This document shows positions 35,943 to 44,444 of a DNA stretch of 64,000 nucleotides, one piece after another. The stretch is from NCBI RefSeq assembly GCF_000954115.1, contig NZ_CP010797.1, positions 1,860,001 through 1,924,000 of the forward strand, written 5' to 3'. The DNA is from Rhodococcus sp. B7740. GTDB lineage: Bacteria > Actinomycetota > Actinomycetes > Mycobacteriales > Mycobacteriaceae. The translations under genes were made by a program, and so were the position numbers. The notes below the pieces were generated by a model that made no database searches, had not been told where the DNA came from, and was given only the letters and a program-made list of their open reading frames with translations. Each line of letters begins with the position of its first letter. Positions within the stretch are counted from its first letter, which is position 1.

Positions 35943-37066
35943 GGCAACCACGCTTCCAGACGGTAGACCACTCCGTCGCCGCGACGCGCGATTCCGTACT
36001 CGATTCGTCCGCCGGCCAATTCGACACGTTCGCTCAGACCGATCATTCCCGACCGCGAACCGGGTACTGCCGCGAAACCCTCTGTACCGAGACCGTTTTC
36101 GAGCCACACCCGAAGCTCACCACCGGCCGTCGCAAGCCCGCAGCGCACCGGCAGGCCGGGCGCATGCTTTCTGGCGTTGGTCAGACCTTCCTGGATCACC
36201 CGATGAACGGTGCGGGAAACAGAGGGCGTCAGCGTTGCGCCGGAGGGCAACTCGTCGACGAACGACACCCGAGTACCGGCCTTCTCCGAATCCTCGATCA
36301 GTTCGCCGATGTCCGCCACCCCCGGCTGTGGACGTGCCGAGGCCGCGACGCCCGATCGGAGCACTCCCAATATCTCCCGCAGATCCTCCAGGGCACCGTG
36401 TGCACCGAGTCTGATGGTCGATGCGATCGCCTCGACCTCTTTCGCACCGACGTCCGGCCGCACCTCCAGCGCTCCGGCATGAAGGCTGACCAACGAGATC
36501 CGATGTGCGAGAGCGTCGTGCATCTCGCGCGCGATCCGCTCGCGTTCGAGTCCCCGAACGGTCTCGGCGCGCAGATTCGATTCGTGTTCCGCTCGCTCTG
36601 CCCGCTCTCGTAGAGAATCGATCACCTCGCGGCGCGACTTGACGACGATGCCCCACGCGGCCGGGATACTCAGAAAGGCGAGACTGGCCATCGCGGTGTA
36701 GGCAATCGACTGTTCGACCCACAGAATCGTCCAGATCATCGACGCCGCGAGATGCAGTACCACCACCGCGGTGGTGACCCGCCACGACTTTCGAGTGGCA
36801 ACGGTGAAGACGGCCACCAACTCGGCACCACCGACAGCGTCGGTCAGGATCGTGCACACCGCCAGCGCTACCGCGATCTCGATCGGCCACCGGCGACGCC
36901 ACCACAACGACACGGCACCGACAACGCCGACGACGATCGAGACGACCGTTCGCGTGGTCGTCATCCCCTCGGTGCCTGCAGCCACCGACAGCACCAACAG
37001 CAGCGCGAACGCGATGGCGGCGACATCCCATGCGCGTTCCCGATGCCGTCGAAGCAGAGTTGTCAT
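35930..37066 (-). CDS. DesK/NarX-class sensor histidine kinase
   Basis: A 378-aa kinase with five or six N-terminal helices (about 10-160) and little external sequence, a coiled linker (ESLRERAERAEHESNLRAETVRG), a HisKA_3 domain with RIAREMHDALAHRISLVSLHA (phosphoacceptor His) and a HATPase domain (VIQEGLTNARKHAPG; GMIGLSERVELAGG). The start is ATG 37066; the upstream extension overlaps the YqeB-like gene. It follows that gene by seven bases, so a membrane protein, kinase and regulator form one operon. Confidence 0.92.
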   Translation of the reverse strand: MTTLLRRHRERAWDVAAIAFALLLVLSVAAGTEGMTTTRTVVSIVVGVVGAVSLWWRRRWPIEIAVALAVCTILTDAVGGAELVAVFTVATRKSWRVTTAVVVLHLAASMIWTILWVEQSIAYTAMASLAFLSIPAAWGIVVKSRREVIDSLRERAERAEHESNLRAETVRGLERERIAREMHDALAHRISLVSLHAGALEVRPDVGAKEVEAIASTIRLGAHGALEDLREILGVLRSGVAASARPQPGVADIGELIEDSEKAGTRVSFVDELPSGATLTPSVSRTVHRVIQEGLTNARKHAPGLPVRCGLATAGGELRVWLENGLGTEGFAAVPGSRSGMIGLSERVELAGGRIEYGIARRGDGVVYRLEAWLPCPK

Positions 37067-37073
37067 CGAACCG

Positions 37074-37775
37074 TCACGATCGAACCAGGGGACGCCAGTA
37101 CTGGCTCGTCTTCTTGTCTCGCACCACGACGCCGAGTCGGTCCAGTTCCGTGCGTAATTCGCGCGCATCGGACGCGGCCTTCTTCTTCAGGGCCATCGCG
37201 CGGGCTTTGAGCACCGCGTTCACTTCCGGTGCCAGACCGGGAGTTTCGGGTACCCACAGGCGATAGAGATCGGCATAGGGATCGCCGGTCGCGACCGACC
37301 AACCTCGCTTCTCGAACGCCGCCTCGATGGCATCACGCTTCTCCTCGCTCGGCACCCGCACCAGCTGACGCGAGGCACCGTCGAGCAGAACCAGTTCCTT
37401 GCCGTCCACGAAGACTGTGCCGACCTCGGACTTCGAGATCGTGGCGGTCTCGCCTCTCTCGGTGATACGTACCTGCATCTCCGACACCGCCACCCGTGCA
37501 GTGTCGTAGAACGCGGCCGCCACCAGAGCCAGCCCGAGCAGTACTCCCAGCCCGATACAGACGTACCGCACCCACCACTGCGACCACGAAGCGATCAACT
37601 CCAGCGGACCCTGAAACGGTATCCAGGTGAGCGACGCTCCCCAGGAAGCCACATAGGGCAGCCCGAACCCCAGTAGTCCCCCGATGATCACGGCACCGGC
37701 GATCAGGAAGAGCCGATCGCCGCGGGAGAACCACAGCACCGCCGGTGGCGTCTCCCCGAGCATCTTGTCGTCCAT
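37074..37775 (-). CDS. YqeB-like membrane protein
   Basis: A 233-aa protein: two helices (about 22-45 and 65-92), then a soluble part beginning VAVSEMQVRITERGETATISKSEVGTVFVDGKELVLLDGASRQLVRVPSEEKRDAIEAAFEKRGW, which has the look of a bacterial PH-like module, then an Arg/Lys/Ala-rich helical tail. I recall actinobacterial YqeB-family proteins of this form; function unknown. It starts the operon with the kinase/regulator pair and may be a sensor accessory or target. Confidence 0.75.
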   Translation of the reverse strand: MDDKMLGETPPAVLWFSRGDRLFLIAGAVIIGGLLGFGLPYVASWGASLTWIPFQGPLELIASWSQWWVRYVCIGLGVLLGLALVAAAFYDTARVAVSEMQVRITERGETATISKSEVGTVFVDGKELVLLDGASRQLVRVPSEEKRDAIEAAFEKRGWSVATGDPYADLYRLWVPETPGLAPEVNAVLKARAMALKKKAASDARELRTELDRLGVVVRDKKTSQYWRPLVRS

Positions 37776-37864
37776 ACCCTCACGGTATCGAGAGTGGGAG
37801 CAAGTACCCAGTCATCGAAAGTCGATACTTCTGCACCGACTTCCGAACGACCGCCGACCGTCGA

Positions 37865-38872
37865 TCAGCCGAGGACGGGCATCACCAATGTCGTCAGAGC
37901 GCCGTCGACCGCCGACCGCACCAGCATCGGACGGTCAGGAGCGGCGATATCGAGCATCAGGTCCGGTCCGACGGCCGATGCGACCGCAGCCTGCAGGACG
38001 GCCGCGTCGAAGAACACCGTCATGTCGGAACCGGTCACCCGAGCGGGGACCGCGACACCCTCGACCGTCAGGCCGTCCTGGTCGGCGTCGATCCGCAGCG
38101 TACCGCTGTCGAGAGGAACGAAATCTCGTTGCACCACAACCCTCGTCGCGGTCGGAGCCAGACCGTCGATGATCGTGCGCCAGTCGGGAAAGTCGCCGTC
38201 GACCAGATCCACAGTGTGCTGGACGCCTTCGGACTCGAACACCATCGCGTCGTCGGTTGCCGTCAGCACACAGTTCCCCGACGCGGGTAGCGTCCCGAGA
38301 GAGCCGACCGATGCGATACGGGACCAGGCTGCGCCGGGTGAGCTCTGTGCCACGAGGCTTCGGGTGGTGAGTCGATACCGATCCGTCGCGGTGAGGGTGA
38401 CAGTGCCACCGTCCACCTCGACCAGCACACCCCGCAGCACCGGAAACTCCTCGCTCGTTCCGGCTGCAGACGCGACCTGCTCGACCGCCGACGCGAACTC
38501 GACGGCAGAAAGTGTTGCTGTGCAATATCTTTCGTCGAACAATCGGCGGATCGAGATCGCGGCCTCGGCGGCTGCCCGCGCGCGTGCGACGAGCTCGTCG
38601 ACGTGCCGATCCACGATGGCGACCGCTGCAGCTCCGTCGCCGGCGAGTGCGGAGGCCACCTTGTCCAGTGGCATGCCGATGTCGCGCAACTGTCGAATGA
38701 TGTTCGCTCTCTCGAACTGTGCACGGGAATAGTAGCGATAGCCGGACTTGGCGTCGATGAAAGCCGGGACGAGCAACGCACAGTCGTCGTAGAACCGTAG
38801 GGCACTGGGGGTGAGTCCGCTCGCGCGAGCGAACGCACCGATGGTCAGGAATTCTTCGTCCGAATCAGTCAT
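37865..38872 (-). CDS. MerR regulator fused to a DNA-polymerase beta-clamp-like region
   Basis: A 335-aa fusion. Residues 9-78 are a MerR DNA-binding domain (LTIGAFARASGLTPSALRFYDDCALL; SGYRYYSRAQFERANIIRQLRDIGMPLDKV) and 85-110 a dimerisation helix. From about 118 the sequence resembles clamp (DnaN) domains 2 and 3: FASAVEQVASAA, VLRGVLVEVDGGTVTLTATDRYRL, FPDWRTIID, and the C-terminal LTTLVMPVLG recalling the DnaN ending. The clamp-like part would then be the effector domain, or tie transcription to replication or repair proteins. Such fusions are annotated in other actinobacteria but, as far as I know, uncharacterised. Monocistronic between unrelated genes. Confidence 0.85.
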   Translation of the reverse strand: MTDSDEEFLTIGAFARASGLTPSALRFYDDCALLVPAFIDAKSGYRYYSRAQFERANIIRQLRDIGMPLDKVASALAGDGAAAVAIVDRHVDELVARARAAAEAAISIRRLFDERYCTATLSAVEFASAVEQVASAAGTSEEFPVLRGVLVEVDGGTVTLTATDRYRLTTRSLVAQSSPGAAWSRIASVGSLGTLPASGNCVLTATDDAMVFESEGVQHTVDLVDGDFPDWRTIIDGLAPTATRVVVQRDFVPLDSGTLRIDADQDGLTVEGVAVPARVTGSDMTVFFDAAVLQAAVASAVGPDLMLDIAAPDRPMLVRSAVDGALTTLVMPVLG

Positions 38873-38924
38873 GGTGAAATCCTGAGGCTTCGGGTAGGTC
38901 GAAGGTCAAGCGCGATCCCGACAC

Positions 38925-39572
38925 CTAGTCGATTCGACGCTTGTGCGCCCATCGCGTGAGCGCATTCCTGTTGGACTGCTGCGTCTTTCGGAGAACGTTC
39001 GAGGCATGGGTCTCGACGGTCTTGACGGAGATGAACAGATCCTCGGCGATCTCACGATAGGTGTACCCGCGCGCCAGCAGCCGCAACACCTCCAGTTCAC
39101 GGGGCGTGAGCGAATCCAGTTCAGGATCCAGCGGGGGCTCCGGGGCAGCGCTTCGACCGGTGAACGAGTCGAGCACGAACCCGGCCAGACGGGGGCTGAA
39201 GACGGCATCTCCCCCGGCGACGCGTCGAACACCGTCGGCGAGCTCCGAGCCGGAGATCGTCTTGGTGACGTATCCCCTCGCCCCGGCACGGATGACGGCG
39301 ATGACGTCCTCGGCGGCGTCGGACACACTCAGGGCGAGACAGACCGGCCCCTCGGAGATGCGGTTCAACACCGCGACGCCGCCGCCGTCGGGCATGTGCA
39401 CGTCGAGCAACACCACGTCCGGCTTCGTCGATTCGATGCCCGAGACCGCCTCGGAGACGCCTCCGGCTTCTCCGACGACGTCGATGTCCGACTCGCGAGC
39501 GAGTTCGGCTCGCACACCGGAACGGAACACCGCGTGGTCGTCGACGAGGAAAACGCGGAAAGGTTCGGTCAC
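38925..39572 (-). CDS. EsrR-like LuxR-family response regulator
   Basis: A 215-aa regulator. The receiver has VFLVDDHAVFRSG, phosphoacceptor Asp 57 in LLDVHMPDGGG, and GYVTKTISG. The DNA-binding domain reads LTPRELEVLRLLARGYTYREIAEDLFISVKTVETHASNVLRKT. It overlaps the PspC-type kinase gene by four bases (ATGA). The trio with the divergent PspC protein resembles EsrISR of Corynebacterium glutamicum, a cell-envelope stress system. Confidence 0.92.
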   Translation of the reverse strand: MTEPFRVFLVDDHAVFRSGVRAELARESDIDVVGEAGGVSEAVSGIESTKPDVVLLDVHMPDGGGVAVLNRISEGPVCLALSVSDAAEDVIAVIRAGARGYVTKTISGSELADGVRRVAGGDAVFSPRLAGFVLDSFTGRSAAPEPPLDPELDSLTPRELEVLRLLARGYTYREIAEDLFISVKTVETHASNVLRKTQQSNRNALTRWAHKRRID

Positions 39573-41038
39573 GTCGACTGCTCCTGCTGGGTGGATTCGG
39601 ACGATTCGGTGGTGACGGAGGCTCCGTTGCGAGGCATGAAGATTCGCACTTCGGTTCCCTTGCCGACGGTCGACCGTACCTGCACCGTGCCACCGCGGCG
39701 CTCGATGCGTCCCCGAATGGACTTCGCCAGTCCCTGTCGATCCTCGGGTACCTCGGATTCGTCGAAGCCGGTACCGCGATCGCGGACGAAAACGCTGACC
39801 TGTTCCGGTTCGGTTTCGGCGAACAGATCGATATTGGTCTCACCGGAATGCTTGGCCGCGTTGACGAGAGCCTCTCGCGTGGCACCCAGCAGCGCGGTGA
39901 AGCTCTCACGGGACAGGCCCGACTCGATGTCGTCGGGCAGTAGGTGCACGTCGCCGACAGTGATGGGTCGAACCGTCACGCCGTGCTGATCCTCGACCTC
40001 ACCGGAGATGGTCTTGAGTGCGTCGGCCAAGCTGGAGTTGTCGGTGTCTCCGCCGTCGAACAGCCATTTGCGTAGTTCGCGCTCCTGCCCGCGCGCCAAC
40101 CGCATCACCTCGTGCGGCTGATCGGACTGTTTCTGGATCAGGGCCAGTGTCTGGAGCACCGAATCGTGCAGGTGCGAGGCGATTTCCTCGCGCTCGTCGT
40201 TGCGGATGCGTGCAGACCGCTCGGCACCGAGCGCGCGCCAGGTGCGCAACCAGATGGGAACCGTCAACAGGCCGACGCCGACGAGAGTGACCACCACCGC
40301 CAGCAGTGACGAGCGCAGCGCGGCCAGATCGACGCGGGCGAGCACCACCACGGCGAGGCCGAGCACGATCAACGTCGCTCCGCCGACGACCCTCGCCCAA
40401 CTCAACACGCTCGGATGCTTGGGCAGGCCGAGAGCAGTTCGTGGTCCCTCGGAGTCGAACTCACGCCAGACCAGGGCTGCACCGATCACCACGACGATGA
40501 CCGGCACGATGACCGATGCAGCGGTACCGCTGAGCAGCCAGGCGAGCCCGACGGCGAGGCCGAGTCCGATGGCAGCCAACCCGAGGGCACGCTGGCGTTC
40601 GGCGGCACTCGGATGCGCAGTGTCCTCGCCCGCGGGCGTGAACATCCAGATCAATCCGTATGCGGCGATTCCGGCACCGGCGGATGCGGCGAGCAGCGCG
40701 AACGCCACCCGAACCTTGAACACGTCAACGCCGAGATGGTCGGCGAGCCCGCCTGCCACGCCGCCGACGATGCGTCCGCCGCCGCGGCGTTGGTAGGGGG
40801 CAGGAGCGGAGCCTGCAGAAGCGACAGGAAAAGCAGGAGCGGAGCCTGCTGGAGTGACAGGAAAAGCAGGAGCGGAGCCTGCAGGAGTGACAGGAAAAGC
40901 AGGAGCGGAGCCTGCAGGAGCGATGGGGGGAACAGGGGTGTCGGGCACGGCTGACGTGGTGTGGGTTGCCGTCGCGTCGCCTGCCGGGGACGGTGTGTTC
41001 CGGGCGGCGTCGACGGGTGGATTGTCGACAGGGTGCAC
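39569..41038 (-). CDS. EsrS-like sensor kinase with N-terminal PspC domain
   Basis: A 489-aa kinase. Residues 1-80 are a Pro/Ala/Thr-rich tail that includes a tandem 11-residue repeat PAGSAPAFPVT (41-80). The PspC domain follows (RRGGGRIVGGVAGGLADHLGVDVFKVRVAFALLAASAG), then several helices to about 265, then HisKA_3 with IASHLHDSVLQTLALIQKQ and a HATPase domain with REALVNAAKHSGETN and DRGTGFDES; the C-terminus is Ser/Thr/Glu-rich. PspC-type sensors monitor membrane integrity. The promoter region shared with the divergent PspC gene carries two palindromes. The N-terminal repeat is probably length-variable between strains. Confidence 0.92.
   Translation of the reverse strand: MHPVDNPPVDAARNTPSPAGDATATHTTSAVPDTPVPPIAPAGSAPAFPVTPAGSAPAFPVTPAGSAPAFPVASAGSAPAPYQRRGGGRIVGGVAGGLADHLGVDVFKVRVAFALLAASAGAGIAAYGLIWMFTPAGEDTAHPSAAERQRALGLAAIGLGLAVGLAWLLSGTAASVIVPVIVVVIGAALVWREFDSEGPRTALGLPKHPSVLSWARVVGGATLIVLGLAVVVLARVDLAALRSSLLAVVVTLVGVGLLTVPIWLRTWRALGAERSARIRNDEREEIASHLHDSVLQTLALIQKQSDQPHEVMRLARGQERELRKWLFDGGDTDNSSLADALKTISGEVEDQHGVTVRPITVGDVHLLPDDIESGLSRESFTALLGATREALVNAAKHSGETNIDLFAETEPEQVSVFVRDRGTGFDESEVPEDRQGLAKSIRGRIERRGGTVQVRSTVGKGTEVRIFMPRNGASVTTESSESTQQEQST
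40801..40925. repeat. In-frame minisatellite, four copies of a 33-bp unit
   Basis: Units begin at 40801, 40834, 40867 and 40900, each with CAGGAGCGGAGCCTGC, itself an imperfect palindrome (GCAGG/CCTGC). The middle units are almost identical, implying recent expansion. Being 33 bp, copy-number change keeps the kinase reading frame. On the minus strand the core reads CAGGCTCCGCTC, the word also found at 2246-2299. Confidence 0.92.
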
Positions 41039-41072
41039 GCCCTCGATCCTGGCACGGATGCGGTGGTGGTCG

Positions 41073-41096
41073 CATCAGGGTTCGCCCTGATGTTTT
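41073..41096. promoter_or_regulatory. Palindrome 1 in the PspC divergon
   Basis: CATCAGGG-TTCG-CCCTGATG, followed by a T-run on the plus strand. Alone it would look like a terminator, but no plus-strand gene precedes it; the second copy 63 bp away with the same arms argues for a response-regulator operator, with the T-run incidental. Confidence 0.68.
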
Positions 41097-41136
41097 TCGT
41101 GGCTTTGTCGAGGTGGGCCCGATGTCGGGGACGAAG

Positions 41137-41154
41137 ATCAGGGGTATCCCTGAT
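41137..41154. promoter_or_regulatory. Palindrome 2 in the PspC divergon
   Basis: ATCAGGG-GTAT-CCCTGAT has the same seven-base arms and four-base spacer as palindrome 1. Centres are 63 bp apart, six helical turns, so both would face the same side of DNA. It lies 35 bp before the PspC-protein start. Confidence 0.68.
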
Positions 41155-41188
41155 GTGTTCGGTGGTCGTGGCGGACACGATGGTTGGC

Positions 41189-42571
41189 ATGAGCAACGTG
41201 ACCGTCTCGGATCAACTTCAGCAGATGTGGCGCACCCGTCCGCACCGCTTGCCGCAACGCGGGCATGTGGCGGGTGTTGCGGCCGGTATCGGCTATCGCT
41301 ACGACGTCGACCCCGTTCTGATTCGGATCGCGTTCGTCGTCTCCACCTTGTTCGGCGGTACCGGCATCGTGCTGTATCTGGCGGCGTGGCTGGTGCTCAG
41401 CCGCGCCGGTGACACGGCGTCGGGTGCGGAATCGCTCGTCGGGCGTGGCAACAGCTCCGATTCGACGACCAAGATGGTGGTCGTGGCGGTGGCGTTGGTC
41501 ATCGCGGTGTCGACGATCGGCCCTGTGGGTGTCGGACTCGGGGGTTCGGGGCTGATCTCTCTGGTGGCGATGCTCGGTGGACTGTGGTTGCTGCACCAAC
41601 GGTGCCCGGAGCCGCCGCCGTACATGCGGACGGCGGAGTTCTCCCGTAACCGCTACGCCCCCATGCCTTTCGGCTCCAACACGTCGGCAGAACAGTGGAC
41701 GGCCGCGCAGTATCGTCCGCCGCAGTTCCAGTACGAGCGATACACGCCGTACACGACTCTGCCGAAAAGCTACGTTCCGACTCCGAAGACCGTCGAGCAC
41801 TCCGGCTCCGACACCGGCACAGACGCGCACACCGTGAACCTGAGCAAGGCAACCGCACCCGTCGAAAAGCCGACCGAGACGCCGACCGACATGGACACCG
41901 TGACCCCGCCGTCGTGGGACCCGCTCGGGGTGGCACCGTTCGCCTGGGATCTTCCCGAACCGACCGGGACATTCCCGCCCGCGGCGATCGAACGGAAGCG
42001 TCGATCACGGTGGACGGCAAGCTTTCTCGGCCTGGCCCTGCTCGCTGCCGGCATCACCGCGGCGGTCGGTGCCGCAACCGGTGGCGACTGGGCCTCGCCG
42101 GGCCGCGTCGGAGCCGTCGCTCTCGCCGTCGTCTCCGTCGGACTCGTGATCGGCGCATTCCTGCGCAAGGGCTACGGATTGCTGGTGATCGCGGCACCTC
42201 TGGCCGGCTTCGTCGTCCTGGCCTCAGCGGTCGATCCGATGGACATGGGCGAGAGTGCGTCGGGAACCCAGCGCATCGCACCGACCGCCGTTGCCGATCT
42301 CGCGGACACCTACGACGTCGGTATGGGTGAACTGGACCTCGACCTCACGGGCCTCGCCCTCACCGAGAACCGCACCGTCGAGATCGACGTGGCGCTGGGC
42401 AGCGCGTCGGTGACCGTGCCCGATTCGATGAACGTGATCGTGCAGTGCGAGGCGGCGTTGGGTTCGTGCCCCACCGACACACGGTTCGGACCGGCAACGA
42501 GCAGCGATGATCCGGTACTGACGATCGTCGGCGATCTGGCACTCGGCGAACTGAAAGTGGGGAATCGGTGA
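41189..42571 (+). CDS. EsrI-like PspC-domain membrane protein with LiaF-like C-terminal domain
   Basis: A 460-aa protein. An N-terminal PspC domain (QRGHVAGVAAGIGYRYDVDPVLIRIAFVVSTLFGGTGIVLYLAAW) is followed by helices, a long Pro/Thr-rich segment (about 165-270), more helices (275-355) and a terminal beta-rich region VGMGELDLDLTGLALTENRTVEIDVALGSASVTVPD like the toastrack/LiaF fold. In EsrISR the PspC partner restrains the kinase. Start is ATG 41189, with ATG 41180 also possible; no strong Shine-Dalgarno. It overlaps the next small gene by four bases. Confidence 0.86.
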   Translation: MSNVTVSDQLQQMWRTRPHRLPQRGHVAGVAAGIGYRYDVDPVLIRIAFVVSTLFGGTGIVLYLAAWLVLSRAGDTASGAESLVGRGNSSDSTTKMVVVAVALVIAVSTIGPVGVGLGGSGLISLVAMLGGLWLLHQRCPEPPPYMRTAEFSRNRYAPMPFGSNTSAEQWTAAQYRPPQFQYERYTPYTTLPKSYVPTPKTVEHSGSDTGTDAHTVNLSKATAPVEKPTETPTDMDTVTPPSWDPLGVAPFAWDLPEPTGTFPPAAIERKRRSRWTASFLGLALLAAGITAAVGAATGGDWASPGRVGAVALAVVSVGLVIGAFLRKGYGLLVIAAPLAGFVVLASAVDPMDMGESASGTQRIAPTAVADLADTYDVGMGELDLDLTGLALTENRTVEIDVALGSASVTVPDSMNVIVQCEAALGSCPTDTRFGPATSSDDPVLTIVGDLALGELKVGNR

Positions 42572-42819
42572 AGAAGAACGAGACCGACCGTGTCGGCCGC
42601 GACGACGATCCCGCCGGCGAGAATCGCACTTCGAGCCGACGCGGCCCCTCGGCACTGCTGCTGCTCGCCGGGCTGGCCACCATGGTCGTCGCGGTCGCAG
42701 CACTCATCGGCCAGGGAGCGATCGCGGCACTGGGCGACGTCCAGTTCCGCTGGGTGTTCGTCGTCGTCGCGGTGGTGGTCGGCTTCGCGCTACTGCTGGG
42801 CCCCAGCAAGAAGAGCTGA
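42568..42819 (+). CDS. Small two-helix membrane protein cotranslated with the PspC gene
   Basis: An 83-aa protein: charged N-terminus (Lys, Arg, Asp-rich, 1-26), helix 28-48, short loop, helix 60-78, ending GPSKKS. The GTG overlaps the upstream stop (GTGA). No family recognised beyond its context. Likely an accessory membrane component of the envelope-stress module. It converges on guaA with five bases between stops. Confidence 0.75.
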   Translation: MKKNETDRVGRDDDPAGENRTSSRRGPSALLLLAGLATMVVAVAALIGQGAIAALGDVQFRWVFVVVAVVVGFALLLGPSKKS

Positions 42820-42824
42820 GTCCG

Positions 42825-44414
42825 CTACTCCCACTCGATGGTGCCCGGCGGCTTGCTCGTGACGTCGAGAACGACTCGGTTGACCTCCGGAACCTCGTTG
42901 GTCACCCGAGTCGAGATCGTTTCGAGCACGTCGTAGGGCAAACGAGTCCAGTCCGCCGTCATGGCGTCCTCGCTCGAGACCGGACGCAGCACGATCGGGT
43001 GGCCGTAGGTTCGGCCGTCGCCCTGCACCCCGACACTGCGTACGTCGGCCAACAGCACCACCGGGCACTGCCAGATCTGCTGATCCAAGCCTGCGACCGT
43101 AAGTTCTTCTCGGACAATCGAATCGGCATGACGGAGCGTGTTCAGACGGTCGCGGGTGATCTCACCGACGATGCGAATCGCCAGACCCGGTCCCGGGAAC
43201 GGCTGCCTGCCGACGATGTCCTCGGGCAATCCCAGTTCTCGTCCGACGGCACGCACCTCGTCCTTGAACAGTGCGCGAAGCGGCTCGACCAGGGCGAACT
43301 GCAGATCGTCCGGCAGCCCGCCCACATTGTGGTGGCTCTTGATGTTGGCAGTACCGGACCCGCCGCCGGACTCGACGACATCCGGGTACAACGTGCCCTG
43401 CACCAGAAACTCGACCGCGTCGCCGTGCTCGGCGTTCTCGCCCAGCACCTCGGCGACCGCGCCTTCGAAGCTTCGGATGAACTCGCGGCCGATGATCTTG
43501 CGCTTCTCCTCGGGGTCCGAGACACCCTCGAGTGCGCCGAGGAAGGTGTCGACCGCATCGACGGTGACCAACTTGGCACCCGTCGCGGCGACGAAATCCT
43601 GCTGCACCTGCTCACGCTCGCCGGCCCGCAGTAGTCCGTGGTCGACGAAGACACAGGTCAGACGGTCACCGATCGCCCGCTGCACCAGCGCCGCCGCCAC
43701 TGCGGAGTCGACGCCGCCCGAGAGGCCGCAGATGGCCTTGCCCGTCGGGCCGACCTGCTCCTGCACGGCGTCGACCAGAGCGTCGGCGATGTTGGCTGCA
43801 GTCCAGTCCGGCGCGATACCCGCCGTCTCGTGCAGGAATCGGCTGAGCACCTGCTGCCCATGCGGGGAGTGCAGAACCTCGGGGTGATACTGCACGCCCG
43901 CCATACGCTTGCCCTCGTTCTCGAAGGCAGCGACCGGCGCGCCTGCGCTGGTGGCGGTGACGGTGAAGCCCTCCGGGGCCGCGGTGACGGCATCACCGTG
44001 ACTCATCCAGACCGGCTGCGTGGCGGGCAGACCGTCGTGCAGACGACCGCCGTCCACGCTGAGTTGGGTACGGCCGTATTCCCGCGTTCCGGTGTGTTCG
44101 ACGGTTCCGCCGAGGGCCTGGGCCATGGCCTGGAATCCGTAGCAGATGCCGAACACGGGGATGCCGAGGTCGAGGAGCGCGGAATCGAGCTCGGGCGCAC
44201 CCTCTGCGTAGACGCTGGAGGGTCCGCCGGACAGAACGAGCGCGACAGGGTCCTTCGCCGCGATCTCCTCGGCAGTGGCGGTATGCGAGATCACCTCGGA
44301 GTACACATTGGCCTCGCGCACACGGCGGGCGATCAACTGCGCGTACTGGGCGCCGAAATCGACGACGAGAACCGGGCGTGCGTGTGCGGGATCGTGTGCA
44401 GAGGAGTCGGTCAC
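42825..44414 (-). CDS. guaA: GMP synthase (glutamine-hydrolysing)
   Basis: A 529-aa enzyme converting XMP to GMP. The class I amidotransferase has the Cys nucleophile in [11 protein letters not shown] with its His/Glu partner in GVQYHPEV. The ATP-pyrophosphatase domain has the P-loop [15 protein letters not shown]. The dimerisation domain ends [41 protein letters not shown] at 44414 lies six bases after TAGACT with no Shine-Dalgarno, so it is probably leaderless with its own promoter. Confidence 0.97.
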   Translation of the reverse strand: MTDSSAHDPAHARPVLVVDFGAQYAQLIARRVREANVYSEVISHTATAEEIAAKDPVALVLSGGPSSVYAEGAPELDSALLDLGIPVFGICYGFQAMAQALGGTVEHTGTREYGRTQLSVDGGRLHDGLPATQPVWMSHGDAVTAAPEGFTVTATSAGAPVAAFENEGKRMAGVQYHPEVLHSPHGQQVLSRFLHETAGIAPDWTAANIADALVDAVQEQVGPTGKAICGLSGGVDSAVAAALVQRAIGDRLTCVFVDHGLLRAGEREQVQQDFVAATGAKLVTVDAVDTFLGALEGVSDPEEKRKIIGREFIRSFEGAVAEVLGENAEHGDAVEFLVQGTLYPDVVESGGGSGTANIKSHHNVGGLPDDLQFALVEPLRALFKDEVRAVGRELGLPEDIVGRQPFPGPGLAIRIVGEITRDRLNTLRHADSIVREELTVAGLDQQIWQCPVVLLADVRSVGVQGDGRTYGHPIVLRPVSSEDAMTADWTRLPYDVLETISTRVTNEVPEVNRVVLDVTSKPPGTIEWE

Positions 44415-44420
44415 CGGGTC

Positions 44421-44426
44421 AGTCTA
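44421..44426 (-). promoter_or_regulatory. -10 element for leaderless guaA
   Basis: TAGACT on the minus strand, six bases before the GTG start at 44414. Confidence 0.5.
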
Positions 44427-44444
44427 GTGGGACTGCCGCAGTGG

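Noticed and set aside
40801..40925. CRISPR array
   Set aside because: Only four units of 33 bp directly abutting without variable spacers, and lying in frame inside a kinase gene.
41073..41096. Simple rho-independent terminator
   Set aside because: No plus-strand gene ends nearby and a twin palindrome with the same arms lies 63 bp away, so an operator is the better reading, though dual use is possible.
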